In this document: piece by piece, positions 7,992 to 15,873 of the stretch
How the letters are laid out: the number at the start of each line of letters is the position of its first letter
Position numbering within the stretch: the stretch's first letter is position 1
Virus record (IMG/VR): IMGVR_UViG_3300020572_000043
Coordinates: 1-23,293 of that record
Strand: one strand, 5' to 3'
Source of the DNA: a virus
DNA: 23,293 bases
The notes under the pieces: generated by a model
Database searches by the model: none
The model's input: the letters and a program-made list of their open reading frames with translations, nothing else
Told to the model about the DNA's origin: nothing
Made by a program: the position numbers and the translations under genes

Positions 7992-8906
7992 ATGTCGAAC
8001 AACGTCCTCAATCAGGGCTTGGCTCCTCAGTTCGTGGCCGCGGAAACCCTCCGCACCCTCGTCCCGGTCCTCGCTCCCCTCAACAAAATCGTGACCACCG
8101 ACTTCAGCGCCTATGTCGCTGAAAAGGGTCAGGTCGTCCACACCCGTTTCGCCAACAAGTTCACGGCCAGCACCTATGTGCGCGCCAATGGCTTCGTCCC
8201 GGCTGACGCTGATGCCACCGATGTCGCCATCACGCTCGCTGACCATAACTACGTCGCGACCGCCTTCGACGACACCGAAGTCGCCACCATCTCGCTCGAC
8301 ATGCTTCGCCGCGTGTTCATCGCCCCGATGGCTAACGCCACGGTCAAGAGCCTGTTTGACGGTGTCCTCGCCCAGACCACTGCCGCTAACTACGCTGGCA
8401 TCGCCTACACGGGCACCAAGGCCAACTTCAACCGCGTCGCCATCGCTGGTGCGGCCACGAAGATGACCAAGGCTAACCTCCCGATGAACGACCGCTCGCT
8501 CCTGCTCTCGCCGGATGCCTTCGGCCAGCTCCTTCAGGATGCCTCCGTCGCTCAGTACCTCTCCATCGGCGACACCTCCGTCATCCGTGACGGCAAGGTC
8601 GGCCGACTGCATGGTATCGACATCTACGAGTACAACGGCTTCGACGCCGCTCCTGCGGGCCAGAACCTCGCTGGTATCGCTTCCTGCCGCGAAGGTCACG
8701 TCATCGTGACGCGCGTCCCTGCCGCCCCGACCACGGGTGGTGGCGAGCAGATTACCGTCCAAGACCCCGATTCCGGCTTCGCCTTCTCGCTCCGTAGCTG
8801 GTACGATTGGACCAAGGGTCTGTCGAACATCAGCGCTTCGTGGATTATCGGTCAGTCCGTGGGTAACCCGGACGCCGCCCTCCGCGTCGTCATCACCGAC
8901 CTCTAA
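7992..8906 (+). CDS. Major capsid protein (HK97 fold, P22 coat-like group)
   Basis: This 304-aa protein begins with a pattern seen in P22-type coat proteins: an N-terminal helix (QFVAAETLRTLVPVLAPLNKIV), then a segment describing the shell interface (EKGQVVHTRFANKF), a long spine-like helix region (DMLRRVFIAPMANATVKSLFDGVL), and a C-terminal beta region with LHGIDIYEYNGF and EGHVIVTRVPA. Position (after protease and scaffold, before connectors) and length agree. The gene is followed immediately by a strong intrinsic terminator, which fits a highly expressed transcript end. A longer minus-strand frame covers it but reads as a GC shadow. The capsid identity is strong; assignment to the P22-like subgroup is tentative. 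Confidence 0.85.
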   Translation: MSNNVLNQGLAPQFVAAETLRTLVPVLAPLNKIVTTDFSAYVAEKGQVVHTRFANKFTASTYVRANGFVPADADATDVAITLADHNYVATAFDDTEVATISLDMLRRVFIAPMANATVKSLFDGVLAQTTAANYAGIAYTGTKANFNRVAIAGAATKMTKANLPMNDRSLLLSPDAFGQLLQDASVAQYLSIGDTSVIRDGKVGRLHGIDIYEYNGFDAAPAGQNLAGIASCREGHVIVTRVPAAPTTGGGEQITVQDPDSGFAFSLRSWYDWTKGLSNISASWIIGQSVGNPDAALRVVITDL

Positions 8907-8925
8907 TCCAGAGGTCAGGCGGAAC

Positions 8926-8955
8926 AAGACCCCGGGCAACCGGGGTCTTTTGTTT
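8926..8955 (+). terminator. Strong intrinsic terminator after the capsid gene
   Basis: Left arm AAGACCCCGG (8926-8935), GCAA tetraloop, and right arm CCGGGGTCTT (8940-8949) form a perfect 10-bp stem, continued by TTGTTT. It begins 20 bases after the capsid stop. This is the best terminator in the window and separates head genes from connector and tail genes. Confidence 0.9.
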
Positions 8956-8959
8956 GGGA

Positions 8960-8999
8960 GGGCCAATAGACCCCTCTGGCTGGCCCGTAGGGGCGTTTT
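8960..8999 (+). repeat. Dispersed structured repeat, copy A (opposite orientation to copies B and C)
   Basis: The core GCCAATAGACCCCTCTGGC (8962-8980) is an exact reverse complement of 21191-21209. The flanks also match in part (GCCCGT, then G-rich and TTTT). Internal pairings include GGGCCA with TGGCCC (8960-8965/8981-8986), or GCCC-GTAG-GGGC followed by G and TTTT. It lies between the capsid terminator and repeat copy 3, so it could be a second terminator or an insulator. Confidence 0.75.
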
Positions 9000-9013
9000 G
9001 ACTCCCGCGTAGG
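8998..9013 (+). promoter_or_regulatory. Start-associated repeat TTGACTCCCGCGTAGG, copy 3
   Basis: This perfect copy lies 3 bases (GGC) before the ATG at 9017. It lies just downstream of the capsid terminator, so if transcription restarts here the repeat is a candidate initiation or control signal. Confidence 0.8.
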
Positions 9014-9016
9014 GGC

Positions 9017-9358
9017 ATGGGCAGTATCCAAGACGAATGGGCCGCAGATGCCGGGGAAATCCTTAACGAGATTCCCAAGGCTGTGACTGTTCAGAAAGCT
9101 TCCGGCCTTCCGGTGTCTTTCAATGTCCTGATGGGCGACCCCATGGTTCAGCAGGACTTGGAAACGGGTGGCTTCCTTGATGCGGCCGCATTTGATGTGA
9201 AGTTCCTCAAGGCGGACACCCTCGCCCACCCCGGCGTGGTCATCTTCGGCAATCTGGTCACCTTTAACGGCAAGCAGTATCGTATCGTCGCCATCAATGA
9301 CCGCCCTCCGTCGGCTTGGGTTATCGTCCGGGTTCAGACCAAGGTCGGTCCGGCCTGA
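9017..9358 (+). CDS. Putative head-tail connector/joining protein
   Basis: This 113-aa protein is the first gene after the capsid gene. An N-terminal helix (IQDEWAADAGEILNEI) is followed by a beta-rich body with GVVIFGNLVTFNGKQYRIVAIND and a C-terminal strand WVIVRVQTK. Size and layout resemble lambda gpFII-type joining proteins (about 117 aa), which seal the portal and receive the tail. A GxLVTxxGxxYxI pattern recurs in the protein at 10735-11076, suggesting a related fold. The call rests on position, size and predicted strands. The ATG follows the 16-base repeat with a 3-base spacer. Confidence 0.55.
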   Translation: MGSIQDEWAADAGEILNEIPKAVTVQKASGLPVSFNVLMGDPMVQQDLETGGFLDAAAFDVKFLKADTLAHPGVVIFGNLVTFNGKQYRIVAINDRPPSAWVIVRVQTKVGPA

Positions 9359-9360
9359 TA

Positions 9361-10254
9361 ATGGCTATCAAGCCCACAAAGCATGTTTCGCTTGATGCCT
9401 CCACGCTGATGGCTCACCTCCATGACTATTCAAAGGTCATGGGCAAAGAACTAGGCGAAGTCGTCCGCGAACAGGCCGGGCACTTCTGTTTGGACTTAGT
9501 CAAATACACCCGTCCGTTCACCAGCGCCGGGAAAGGCATGGAGCCGGGGTCAAAGAAGAAGGGCGAGGAGAATGTCCATAACGCACTCTTCAAGGTCTTC
9601 CAACCAATCGAAAAGGCGACCAAACAACAGGTCGCCGACATGCGAAGCTTCGAAGTCTTCAGGCTCTGGTCAAAGTCCCAAGGAGCTGGCAAGTCCAGCA
9701 TCTCAAAACAGAAACAATGGGAGATGTTTCAGGCCCGCAATCCGGCCCGGCGCACCCTAGCTTATGTCGGCTCAGATGCCGGAGCAATGGCGAAGACCCA
9801 CCAGAAACTGCGTAAATACTCCGGTAAGGGTGGTCTTGTTGATTACGCCAAACAGTCCAAGTCCGCCTTCGCTTTCGTAAAGAAGGAGTCCGACATCACC
9901 AAATACGCCAAGCAGAAGCTCAAGGACATCGGCTCCCTGAAGTCAGGGTATTGGTTCGCGGCCCAGAAGATTCGTGCAAAGGAAATCCGTGCTCCGGCAT
10001 GGATTAAGAACCACCAGATTGGTCAGTCCTACGCTATCGGTCAGGACATGGTCCAACAGCCGATGAAGCCAGAAGTGCTAATCGGCCACCTTTTCGGGCT
10101 TCGGGCTATGCCGAGGGGACTCCTCAAGTCCGCAATAAGTTATCGCCAATACGCCATGCGCGTGAAGATGGCCGCAGAGCTTAACAAGCGCAAGGTTCCG
10201 CTTTGGCTTGCAACGGCTCAAGGACTCACTACGAACACTCAACAACACTTCTGA
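9361..10254 (+). CDS. Putative minor tail/connector protein (gp10/gpZ position)
   Basis: This 297-aa protein is very basic, with many Lys in the middle (about 65-200: GSKKKGEEN, KQKQWEMFQARNPARR, KQSKSAFAFVKKESD). Its N-terminus (MAHLHDYSKVMGKELGEVVREQAGHFCLDLVKYTRPF) resembles the opening of HK97 gp10 or lambda gpZ-type proteins, in which an early helix precedes a threonine/proline segment. It lies between the joining protein and a tail-terminator candidate, as expected for that family, but it is longer than most. The ATG at 9361 is 2 bases after the previous stop. The basic middle might contact DNA or the acidic portal channel; this is conjecture. Confidence 0.5.
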   Translation: MAIKPTKHVSLDASTLMAHLHDYSKVMGKELGEVVREQAGHFCLDLVKYTRPFTSAGKGMEPGSKKKGEENVHNALFKVFQPIEKATKQQVADMRSFEVFRLWSKSQGAGKSSISKQKQWEMFQARNPARRTLAYVGSDAGAMAKTHQKLRKYSGKGGLVDYAKQSKSAFAFVKKESDITKYAKQKLKDIGSLKSGYWFAAQKIRAKEIRAPAWIKNHQIGQSYAIGQDMVQQPMKPEVLIGHLFGLRAMPRGLLKSAISYRQYAMRVKMAAELNKRKVPLWLATAQGLTTNTQQHF

Positions 10255-10255
10255 C

Positions 10256-10702
10256 ATGACCACTTACGGAATCCGTACAATCGCCGAGCAGTCCATGGCG
10301 GCTTGGTTCGCCACTAACGCCAGCATGCTCCCGGGCGTTCAGGTAAACATCGGCCAGACCGGGGAGATTCGCTCTATCCCGTCCGTAATCCTGTATGCGG
10401 AGGGCGCGGACTCACACCCAAGCTTCGGCTCCCGTCCTCTTGGAAACTTTGAGTTGAGCCTTAAAATCTACATCTATTCTTCCGCGGACGACGCTCCTAC
10501 GGAAGCCGAAGCTCTAAATCTGCACCGGGGCAGGGTAGAGAATGTTCAGGCAATCATGCAGGACTTGGACGGATTCAAGGCCGCATGGACGCAAGGAAAG
10601 CTGTACCATGCTTGGCTCCGCTCCGACGAGGAGGGAGTGTCCGACCGACGCTACGGCAATGTCCTGACATACACTGCGGTTGCCGTCTATCCCCCGGCTT
10701 GA
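10256..10702 (+). CDS. Putative tail terminator/completion protein (gpU-like position)
   Basis: This 148-aa protein has an N-terminal helix (IRTIAEQSMAAWFATNASML), a strand series (VQVNIGQTGEIRSIPSVILYAEG, FELSLKIYIYSS), a second helix (LNLHRGRVENVQAIMQDL) and the final strand NVLTYTAVAVYP. This helix-strand-helix-strand plan and size match the tail-terminator/completion families (lambda gpU is 131 aa), which cap the tail tube at the head end. The open frame begins at 10208; the ATG at 10256, one base after the previous stop, is used. The stop TGA lies inside repeat copy 4. Assignment is by architecture and gene order. Confidence 0.55.
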   Translation: MTTYGIRTIAEQSMAAWFATNASMLPGVQVNIGQTGEIRSIPSVILYAEGADSHPSFGSRPLGNFELSLKIYIYSSADDAPTEAEALNLHRGRVENVQAIMQDLDGFKAAWTQGKLYHAWLRSDEEGVSDRRYGNVLTYTAVAVYPPA

Positions 10703-10714
10703 CTCCCGCGTAGA
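10699..10714 (+). promoter_or_regulatory. Start-associated repeat, copy 4 (TTGACTCCCGCGTAGA)
   Basis: Fifteen of 16 bases match; only the last G is A. It overlaps the preceding TGA stop (10700-10702) and ends 20 bases before the ATG at 10735. The CTCAAC tail after it is shared with copy 2. Confidence 0.78.
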
Positions 10715-10734
10715 CTCAACACCAAGCGACCCTC

Positions 10735-11076
10735 ATGGCACTTCCCAATACTTACGGCGTTGACCACGATTTCGGCCCGGTCGATGTGACGTCCTCGTTC
10801 ATCACCATCCAGTCGGACAACCTCAAGGAGAACTGCAACCTTCACGTCGAAGTCAAGGACGCTCAGGGACGCATCATCACCGTCCGAAAAGACGACTTGA
10901 TTTTGGGTGTCAATTTCGTTGGTGTCCTTAAGATTGGCGCTACCATCCCCGTCCCCGGCAATCTGGTGACCTACGGGAGCGTGTCGTACATTATCGACGA
11001 CATCACTAACGACGGTACTAACGAGTCTTTCCGTCGCGTCGGCATCAACGGCCGCAAGTATCAGGAAATCGCCTAA
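10735..11076 (+). CDS. Small tail or connector protein, unassigned
   Basis: This 113-aa, beta-rich protein has strands such as SSFITIQSDNLKENCNLHVEVKD, DLILGVNFVGVLKIG and NLVTYGSVSYIIDDI. It stands where a major tail (tube) protein normally lies, between tail terminator and chaperone, but is short for one. The GxLVTYGxxxYxI segment echoes the joining protein at 9017-9358. It may therefore be a compact tube subunit, or a second joining protein with the tube protein elsewhere (perhaps 12889-13764). The start ATG lies downstream of repeat copy 4. Confidence 0.5.
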   Translation: MALPNTYGVDHDFGPVDVTSSFITIQSDNLKENCNLHVEVKDAQGRIITVRKDDLILGVNFVGVLKIGATIPVPGNLVTYGSVSYIIDDITNDGTNESFRRVGINGRKYQEIA

Positions 11077-11099
11077 GCCCCAAACGGGCTTAACCACCA

Positions 11100-11684
11100 A
11101 TGGACAAAAGGTGGATTAAGGCGGCAACAATCCTGCAACCCTCAGCCGAGGTTTGTGGGATTCGTCTTTTGCCGTTCTGCCTTCGGCACCGGGTAGCTCT
11201 TGAGGCAATCAATAGCCCAGTGCTTGAGCCGGGCAAGCCTATGACCGCAAAACATCTAGTCGCCGCGGCTAGGATTCTGTCTAGCAAAAGCCTCAGTGAT
11301 GTCGTGCGGCCCGCAACACTACGCGACAAGTTCTGGGTTTCCCGCCTCACTTTCAGCGAGAAGCTTCTTGTATTGGAAATCCACAAGCTGGTCGCCTACC
11401 TAAACGAGCAAGCCTTCTGGCCGCGTTTCTGGGAAAAGGGTGAAGGGACGGACAATAAGACCAGCAAGTCAGGCATCCCTTGGCAACTCGCCGTCGTGGC
11501 TTCGCTGACCCGGAATGGTTGCACACTTGAGGAAGCTTGGACGATGCCGGAGGCTGAAGCTATTTGGTTGCATATCGCTCATAGCACGGCATTAGGTGCT
11601 GATGTTTCTGTCATGTCTGACCATGAATGGGATGCTATCCAGAAATACAAGCGCGAGAAAAACAACCAAACCCCTAGCAACTAA
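11100..11684 (+). CDS. Putative tail assembly chaperone
   Basis: This 194-aa, mostly helical protein is encoded directly before the tape measure (3-base gap), the usual place for tail assembly chaperones. The N-terminal half describes helices (TAKHLVAAARILSSKSLSDV, TFSEKLLVLEIHKLVAYLNEQ). The C-terminal block IPWQLAVVASLTRNGCTLEEAWTMPEAEAIWLHIAHS recalls the helical cores of phage chaperones where a tight turn follows the first helix. Many phages make a long form by a programmed -1 frameshift here. I see no convincing slippery heptamer or overlapping second frame, so a single product is likely. Function is inferred from position. Confidence 0.5.
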   Translation: MDKRWIKAATILQPSAEVCGIRLLPFCLRHRVALEAINSPVLEPGKPMTAKHLVAAARILSSKSLSDVVRPATLRDKFWVSRLTFSEKLLVLEIHKLVAYLNEQAFWPRFWEKGEGTDNKTSKSGIPWQLAVVASLTRNGCTLEEAWTMPEAEAIWLHIAHSTALGADVSVMSDHEWDAIQKYKREKNNQTPSN

Positions 11685-11687
11685 AAC

Positions 11688-12887
11688 ATGGCTGACGACG
11701 TAAAAGTAAAATTCGGGGGAGATTTCTCCGATGTTTCAAAGGGTGCTTCCGAGGCCGTAAACAAGGCCGGAGGCGCGCTGTCCTCTTGGTTCAACGACTT
11801 CAATAAGTCCACGGTCGCAAGCATCACTTCCGCCCTTGCCCTGTCTGCGGTCTTTGGCAAGTTCACGGAAAGTCTTGGGAATACACTCAAGACCGCCAGA
11901 GGAATTGACGACGCATTTAAGCGTTTCGGAACCGGGAAAAGCTCACAAGAGTTTCAGCTTCTGGCGCGCTACGGCGCGGAAGTCGGAGTGTCAATGGAGG
12001 CCGTAGGACGGACAATGAACTATTTCGCCAAATCATCGGCTGACGCGTCAAAACAATCAGGCGAGCGAAGGAATGTCCTTCGCGCACTAAAATTCACCGA
12101 GGAAGAAATCCAGAAGAACAACATTTCTGCAATCGAGGTTTTGCGAAGGATGGCTGATGAATACGACCGGACCGGGCTTGAGGCCCTTTCAGCCCAGCGA
12201 GCAGTTCAGTTGTTTGGAAGTCAAGGAGAGCAACTTTCTGCGATTTACAAGAACGGAAAAATCAGCCTCGACGAATTCACCAAGTCGGTAAATGCTATGA
12301 GCGATGCGACTATCTCGAGCATGGCAAAAACCGACAAAAGAATTGAGCGCGCAAAGAGGACGCTTGCCGAGCTCAGTGGCCTGTCGTTCGCAGAAGTCGG
12401 TCTGGAAGGGTCTATCACAAAGGCCGAAGGAACAGTCGTCGAAACCATGTCTGGACAATACGGGCAAACGGGCGGTACCCCGGAACAAGAAGGACGTAGC
12501 ATCGGTGGGCAGATTTACAGCGTTTTAAAAGACGACGAGGACGCATTAGCGAAGGCTATCGAAATGCTCAGAGATTATGAACGGGACGATTGGTTCACAT
12601 CAGAGAAGAAAGCAATCACAGCTGAAGAAGCTGTCAAAACTATGCTGTTTCTCATGAAAGATGAAAAGAAAGCCCAACCAGAAGGCCCGCCATTGCTACA
12701 GGCCGCAAAGGTCATGGCGGCTTCTTCGCTTCAGGAAATCGGCGGCGGAGACATTAACTCCGTACTCTCTGGCACTTACCAAAGTTCAATGCTTGACGCG
12801 GCCAACAAGACTGCTGACAATACCGCCAAGCTTGTCCAAGAGTCCGGAAAGCCATCCCAAACTAAACCTGTGAACGTCGCTAAATAA
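11688..12887 (+). CDS. Tape measure protein (short)
   Basis: The protein is 399 aa. The start (DDVKVKFGGDFSDVSKGASEAVNKAG) and helical repeats that follow are typical of tape measure N-termini. The first hydrophobic stretch is SITSALALSAVFGKF (about 45-60). The C-terminal segment (ASSLQEIGGGDINSVL, then Q...ML..A.KTADNTAKLV) is a common tape-measure ending. In siphoviruses tail length scales at about 0.15 nm per residue, so this would predict a tail near 60 nm. It threads the tail tube during assembly and is ejected with the DNA. The middle is Glu/Lys-rich coiled coil. Good confidence from sequence style plus position. Confidence 0.75.
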   Translation: MADDVKVKFGGDFSDVSKGASEAVNKAGGALSSWFNDFNKSTVASITSALALSAVFGKFTESLGNTLKTARGIDDAFKRFGTGKSSQEFQLLARYGAEVGVSMEAVGRTMNYFAKSSADASKQSGERRNVLRALKFTEEEIQKNNISAIEVLRRMADEYDRTGLEALSAQRAVQLFGSQGEQLSAIYKNGKISLDEFTKSVNAMSDATISSMAKTDKRIERAKRTLAELSGLSFAEVGLEGSITKAEGTVVETMSGQYGQTGGTPEQEGRSIGGQIYSVLKDDEDALAKAIEMLRDYERDDWFTSEKKAITAEEAVKTMLFLMKDEKKAQPEGPPLLQAAKVMAASSLQEIGGGDINSVLSGTYQSSMLDAANKTADNTAKLVQESGKPSQTKPVNVAK

Positions 12888-12888
12888 C

Positions 12889-13764
12889 ATGCCCGAACCC
12901 TCCATCACCAGACTCAACTACGGCAACGAACTACTCGCTCCCGGTGAGCTTACTTTTTCCGGTTCTATTGTATTAGATGCGTTCGGTCTGGCACAAGCCC
13001 AGCTGACCTACACGATTGACTCCGCCAACAGCAACCTGACGGACACTATCGACATGGTGTCGATGGGCATCAATTATCCCTACGACGTCGGGTTTGAAAT
13101 GAAGTCTCATAAGTACGCCATCGCCCTTCAGCCGGGCGGCGTGGCGACGATGACGATTGACTTCATGGGAATCGCCCGGGGTGTCGGTTACACCGACGCA
13201 CAGATTTCCGGGGTGTCCACGACGACGGCACAACCAATCGAGACACACCCAAACTTCACTATCGTCACCGACCCGACAATCGGAGACCAGTCTGCTACGC
13301 AGATTCTTGCCGGACCTCCGGCCGCACCTTCCAGCAATCCGAACAAGCCAATCTTCATCCCTTCCGGGGACGCGCTTGCTCCTTGGCGTTTCGACGGATT
13401 CGGACTTCCGGCTAACGGAACTAGAAACCCGAAGGCTGGTATCCGTCAGTTCCTCCGGCCGATGTATTCCGTTCGCGGAGTCATTTTCTTCAACACGAAT
13501 GAGGGATACCGTTCCGCCTACATGACCAACGGAGTAGGCAGAACTCTCAAGACCGAGGGCGACATGTTCAAGCTCATTACTCCGAACGATGTCCTAGGTG
13601 CACTTTCCCCGGAGCTTTGCCTTCTGACCGCGGCTAATGCGGAGTGCATCGGAACGCCTGACAACTACGCCGGAATCAAGGTTGTCTACGACATCATGAT
13701 TGGCGGCGGAACGGGCTGGGATTCTGACATCTACGGCCCGATGGACACCGCCATCTTCGCATAA
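12889..13764 (+). CDS. Tail structural protein, unassigned (possible tube or distal tail protein)
   Basis: The protein is 291 aa, almost entirely beta by pattern (ELTFSGSIVLDAFGLAQAQLTYTID, HKYAIALQPGGVATMTIDFMGIA). Two halves seem separable: about 1-110, and about 130-291 with a Pro/Asn-rich link (GPPAAPSSNPNKP). The first half is a good candidate for a tube-like or distal-tail barrel. It follows the tape measure by one base. I do not recognise a family. Since the tail-tube gene upstream is unusually small, this could be the true major tail protein placed after the tape measure, or the distal tail protein. Confidence 0.5.
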   Translation: MPEPSITRLNYGNELLAPGELTFSGSIVLDAFGLAQAQLTYTIDSANSNLTDTIDMVSMGINYPYDVGFEMKSHKYAIALQPGGVATMTIDFMGIARGVGYTDAQISGVSTTTAQPIETHPNFTIVTDPTIGDQSATQILAGPPAAPSSNPNKPIFIPSGDALAPWRFDGFGLPANGTRNPKAGIRQFLRPMYSVRGVIFFNTNEGYRSAYMTNGVGRTLKTEGDMFKLITPNDVLGALSPELCLLTAANAECIGTPDNYAGIKVVYDIMIGGGTGWDSDIYGPMDTAIFA

Positions 13765-13766
13765 CG

Positions 13767-15350
13767 ATGGAAGACCTTGGCTTCAACGGCTCCGGCTCTC
13801 GGTTCAATTCTCGGTTTGAAGCCGGGTCGCCAATTCAAGCCAAGCAACTCAACGACCTTGCGGCCGGGATTCAGACAAGCTTGCCGATGCCGTATCTCGG
13901 CGAAGGGCCGTCTGTTAGCTTCACGCCGGGAGGCTCCGTCATCACTCAGAACCAAAGCAGAATCGAGTCTGACGCTCCTCCGGCCGCAAGCATCGTCCAG
14001 CAGTATCAGATGCGTGTCGCGTCAATCGAAGGAAACGAAGTCCTTCAGATTGCCAAGGGTACGGTCACCTTCACGCAGAGCAACATGCCGCGCGTCCGTC
14101 AGGGTGGTCACAACGACCAGCGTCAGGGATGGATTAGCAAGGTCGCCGTCTATGGTTCGAATGTCGAAGTTACCTCCGGTGAAGGCGACCCTCTTTGGAT
14201 GGACGGAAACGGCTACTATAGCGTCGACTCAGCGGGGACTTACTATGTCACCATAAGCAAGTTCGACATCAGCCAGTCCAACGACGACACAGAAAACGCT
14301 CTGCTCAATGCGGAAGCACCTTGGGTTTCCATCTTCAAGGCTGGCGACGACATTGAGGGTACTATCTTTTCGGAGACCGGGCCGTCTCTTTACGTCAACA
14401 AGACCAACGTCCAAAAGATGGTCGGGTATGACGCGATGTCCACCGGGCTTCAGGGGGACTGGGGCAACTGCCATACGACTTGGTTCAACCCGGTTAAGTG
14501 GGGTTACGCCGTGAAGCTAATCGGCATCGTCTACGCGACGAACGTCGTCGGCGAGGGAATCAGGCTCGTCATTGACCAGCACATCGTCGGACCGATTGAC
14601 CTACAGATTCCTTGCCTATTCAACGGCACGACCCTGTGCAATCAGGACGACCTGACGGAGACGAACGACCCGTACAACCTGAACAAGGACGCTACCCCGG
14701 CTTGGTCGCTGATGGCGAACGCGGACACCCTCAACGGCATGAACGCGCTGGCGGAAGCCAACGATGATTGGTATGAAGAGTTCGTAGGCCCGGCGGATTG
14801 GACGGAGCAGAATTACGACTACAAGCTTCCGGGAAGCTGTGCGGCGCAGGACGACGGAGAGGTGTGCATACATCCGTTCTACACCTACCCTCGCATCTTG
14901 AAGCCAAGCCCAGACCCGGCATTCTGGCTGTACCGCGCCAATGTTTGCGGAGGCATGGTGAACAATCTTATCCCTTGGAACAAAGACGGATTGCTTGCTA
15001 CGAAGCAGAAGCTTCCTACGAGCATCGACTTCCTCCCCCTGCTTGGGACGGTCAACATTTACATTCGACTTGGCACGGAAGCATACGAGTCTAACAACCC
15101 TGTCTTCCCTGTCATCGACGACACCGACGAATACTATCCTTGCCTCGTTCAGTACCCAGCAAATACGCCGGAGGAAATTGAACAGCTCCCGGTAGACACA
15201 GACGAGTATTGCTACCTCCTCATGGCGGTTGCGCGCAACGTCGGCGACCCCGAGAACTTCATCATCGACCAGATGGTCAGCGGCTCGCTGTGGGTTGACC
15301 GCATTAAGATGGGAACGCAGACGGCCCGATACTATTGGGCAAGAGTCTGA
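13767..15350 (+). CDS. Tail tip or minor tail protein, unassigned
   Basis: This 527-aa protein starts with a segment seen in several phage tip proteins: SRFEAGSPIQAKQLNDLAAGIQ followed by PYLGEGPSVSFTPGGSVI (about 16-60). The remainder is rich in aromatic, Asp and Asn residues with scattered Cys (about 290-390: LQIPCLFNGTTLCNQ, GSCAAQDDGEVCIHPF), suggesting an ordered beta domain, perhaps with disulfides or metal, facing outward. It is the largest protein of the tip region, after the tube candidate and before the fibre. A host-recognition or hub role is plausible but not shown. The next gene starts within its stop codon (TGATG). Confidence 0.6.
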   Translation: MEDLGFNGSGSRFNSRFEAGSPIQAKQLNDLAAGIQTSLPMPYLGEGPSVSFTPGGSVITQNQSRIESDAPPAASIVQQYQMRVASIEGNEVLQIAKGTVTFTQSNMPRVRQGGHNDQRQGWISKVAVYGSNVEVTSGEGDPLWMDGNGYYSVDSAGTYYVTISKFDISQSNDDTENALLNAEAPWVSIFKAGDDIEGTIFSETGPSLYVNKTNVQKMVGYDAMSTGLQGDWGNCHTTWFNPVKWGYAVKLIGIVYATNVVGEGIRLVIDQHIVGPIDLQIPCLFNGTTLCNQDDLTETNDPYNLNKDATPAWSLMANADTLNGMNALAEANDDWYEEFVGPADWTEQNYDYKLPGSCAAQDDGEVCIHPFYTYPRILKPSPDPAFWLYRANVCGGMVNNLIPWNKDGLLATKQKLPTSIDFLPLLGTVNIYIRLGTEAYESNNPVFPVIDDTDEYYPCLVQYPANTPEEIEQLPVDTDEYCYLLMAVARNVGDPENFIIDQMVSGSLWVDRIKMGTQTARYYWARV

Positions 15351-15841
15351 TGGGCGTAATCATCGGAGCAACCGACGCACTCACGGGCGACTATTACACG
15401 ACGTGGGGGAAGTTGCGCTCACCTATCCTCGGGAAGAATACCAATGGATATACGGGGTTCTCCACGATGCACAGTTCTCAATACGAGGCAGGTGAAGGCT
15501 TTATGACTTCATACGGGACGCTGCTTCGCTTCGATATGCGCTACGACAGCACGACGTGGTTTCCGGGCTACTGGCGGCCGACGTTCTATTTTTACGAAGA
15601 CAACCTGTTTTCAGTCAATGGCTGGTACGCTGAACTGTTCGTCCCGTCCCCCTCCCTGACCAATGAGGATATCGCCGAACTGACGGGGGAGACGGTCGTT
15701 GCCTCCGGCACAATCGGGACGTTTACCATCGCCTCGTCTTTCTTCACGCCAGCCCAACTCATTCAGGCCGGGTCAGGCTTTACCCCGCCCTACCCAGTCG
15801 AGCAACCTATCTTCACAGTCGGCAAACTAGCGGCATTCTGA
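15350..15841 (+). CDS. Tail-associated protein of unknown function
   Basis: The protein is 163 aa from the ATG at 15350, which shares a base with the preceding TGA. A TTG at 15335 in the same frame is less likely. It is beta-rich and aromatic (GDYYTTWGKLRSPILG, WFPGYWRPTFYFYEDNLF, GWYAELFVPSPS). The end contains GTFTIASSFFTPAQLIQAGSGF. No family is recognised. The overlap and composition indicate co-expression with the tip protein, so a baseplate or receptor-binding accessory is the best guess. Confidence 0.5.
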   Translation: MGVIIGATDALTGDYYTTWGKLRSPILGKNTNGYTGFSTMHSSQYEAGEGFMTSYGTLLRFDMRYDSTTWFPGYWRPTFYFYEDNLFSVNGWYAELFVPSPSLTNEDIAELTGETVVASGTIGTFTIASSFFTPAQLIQAGSGFTPPYPVEQPIFTVGKLAAF

Positions 15842-15854
15842 CCCCGGTCTGACT

Positions 15855-15870
15855 TTGACTCCCGCGTAGG
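15855..15870 (+). promoter_or_regulatory. Start-associated repeat TTGACTCCCGCGTAGG, copy 5
   Basis: This perfect copy lies 3 bases (GTC) before the ATG at 15874. With copies 1 and 3 it defines a class in which repeat, 3-base spacer, ATGG are fixed. Confidence 0.8.
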
Positions 15871-15873
15871 GTC

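Noticed and set aside
7956-8966. A 336-aa minus-strand open frame, longer than the capsid gene it covers
   Set aside because: It is Gly/Asp/Val/Arg-rich with no domain pattern and exactly shadows the codon structure of the capsid gene; typical of GC-rich antisense frames.
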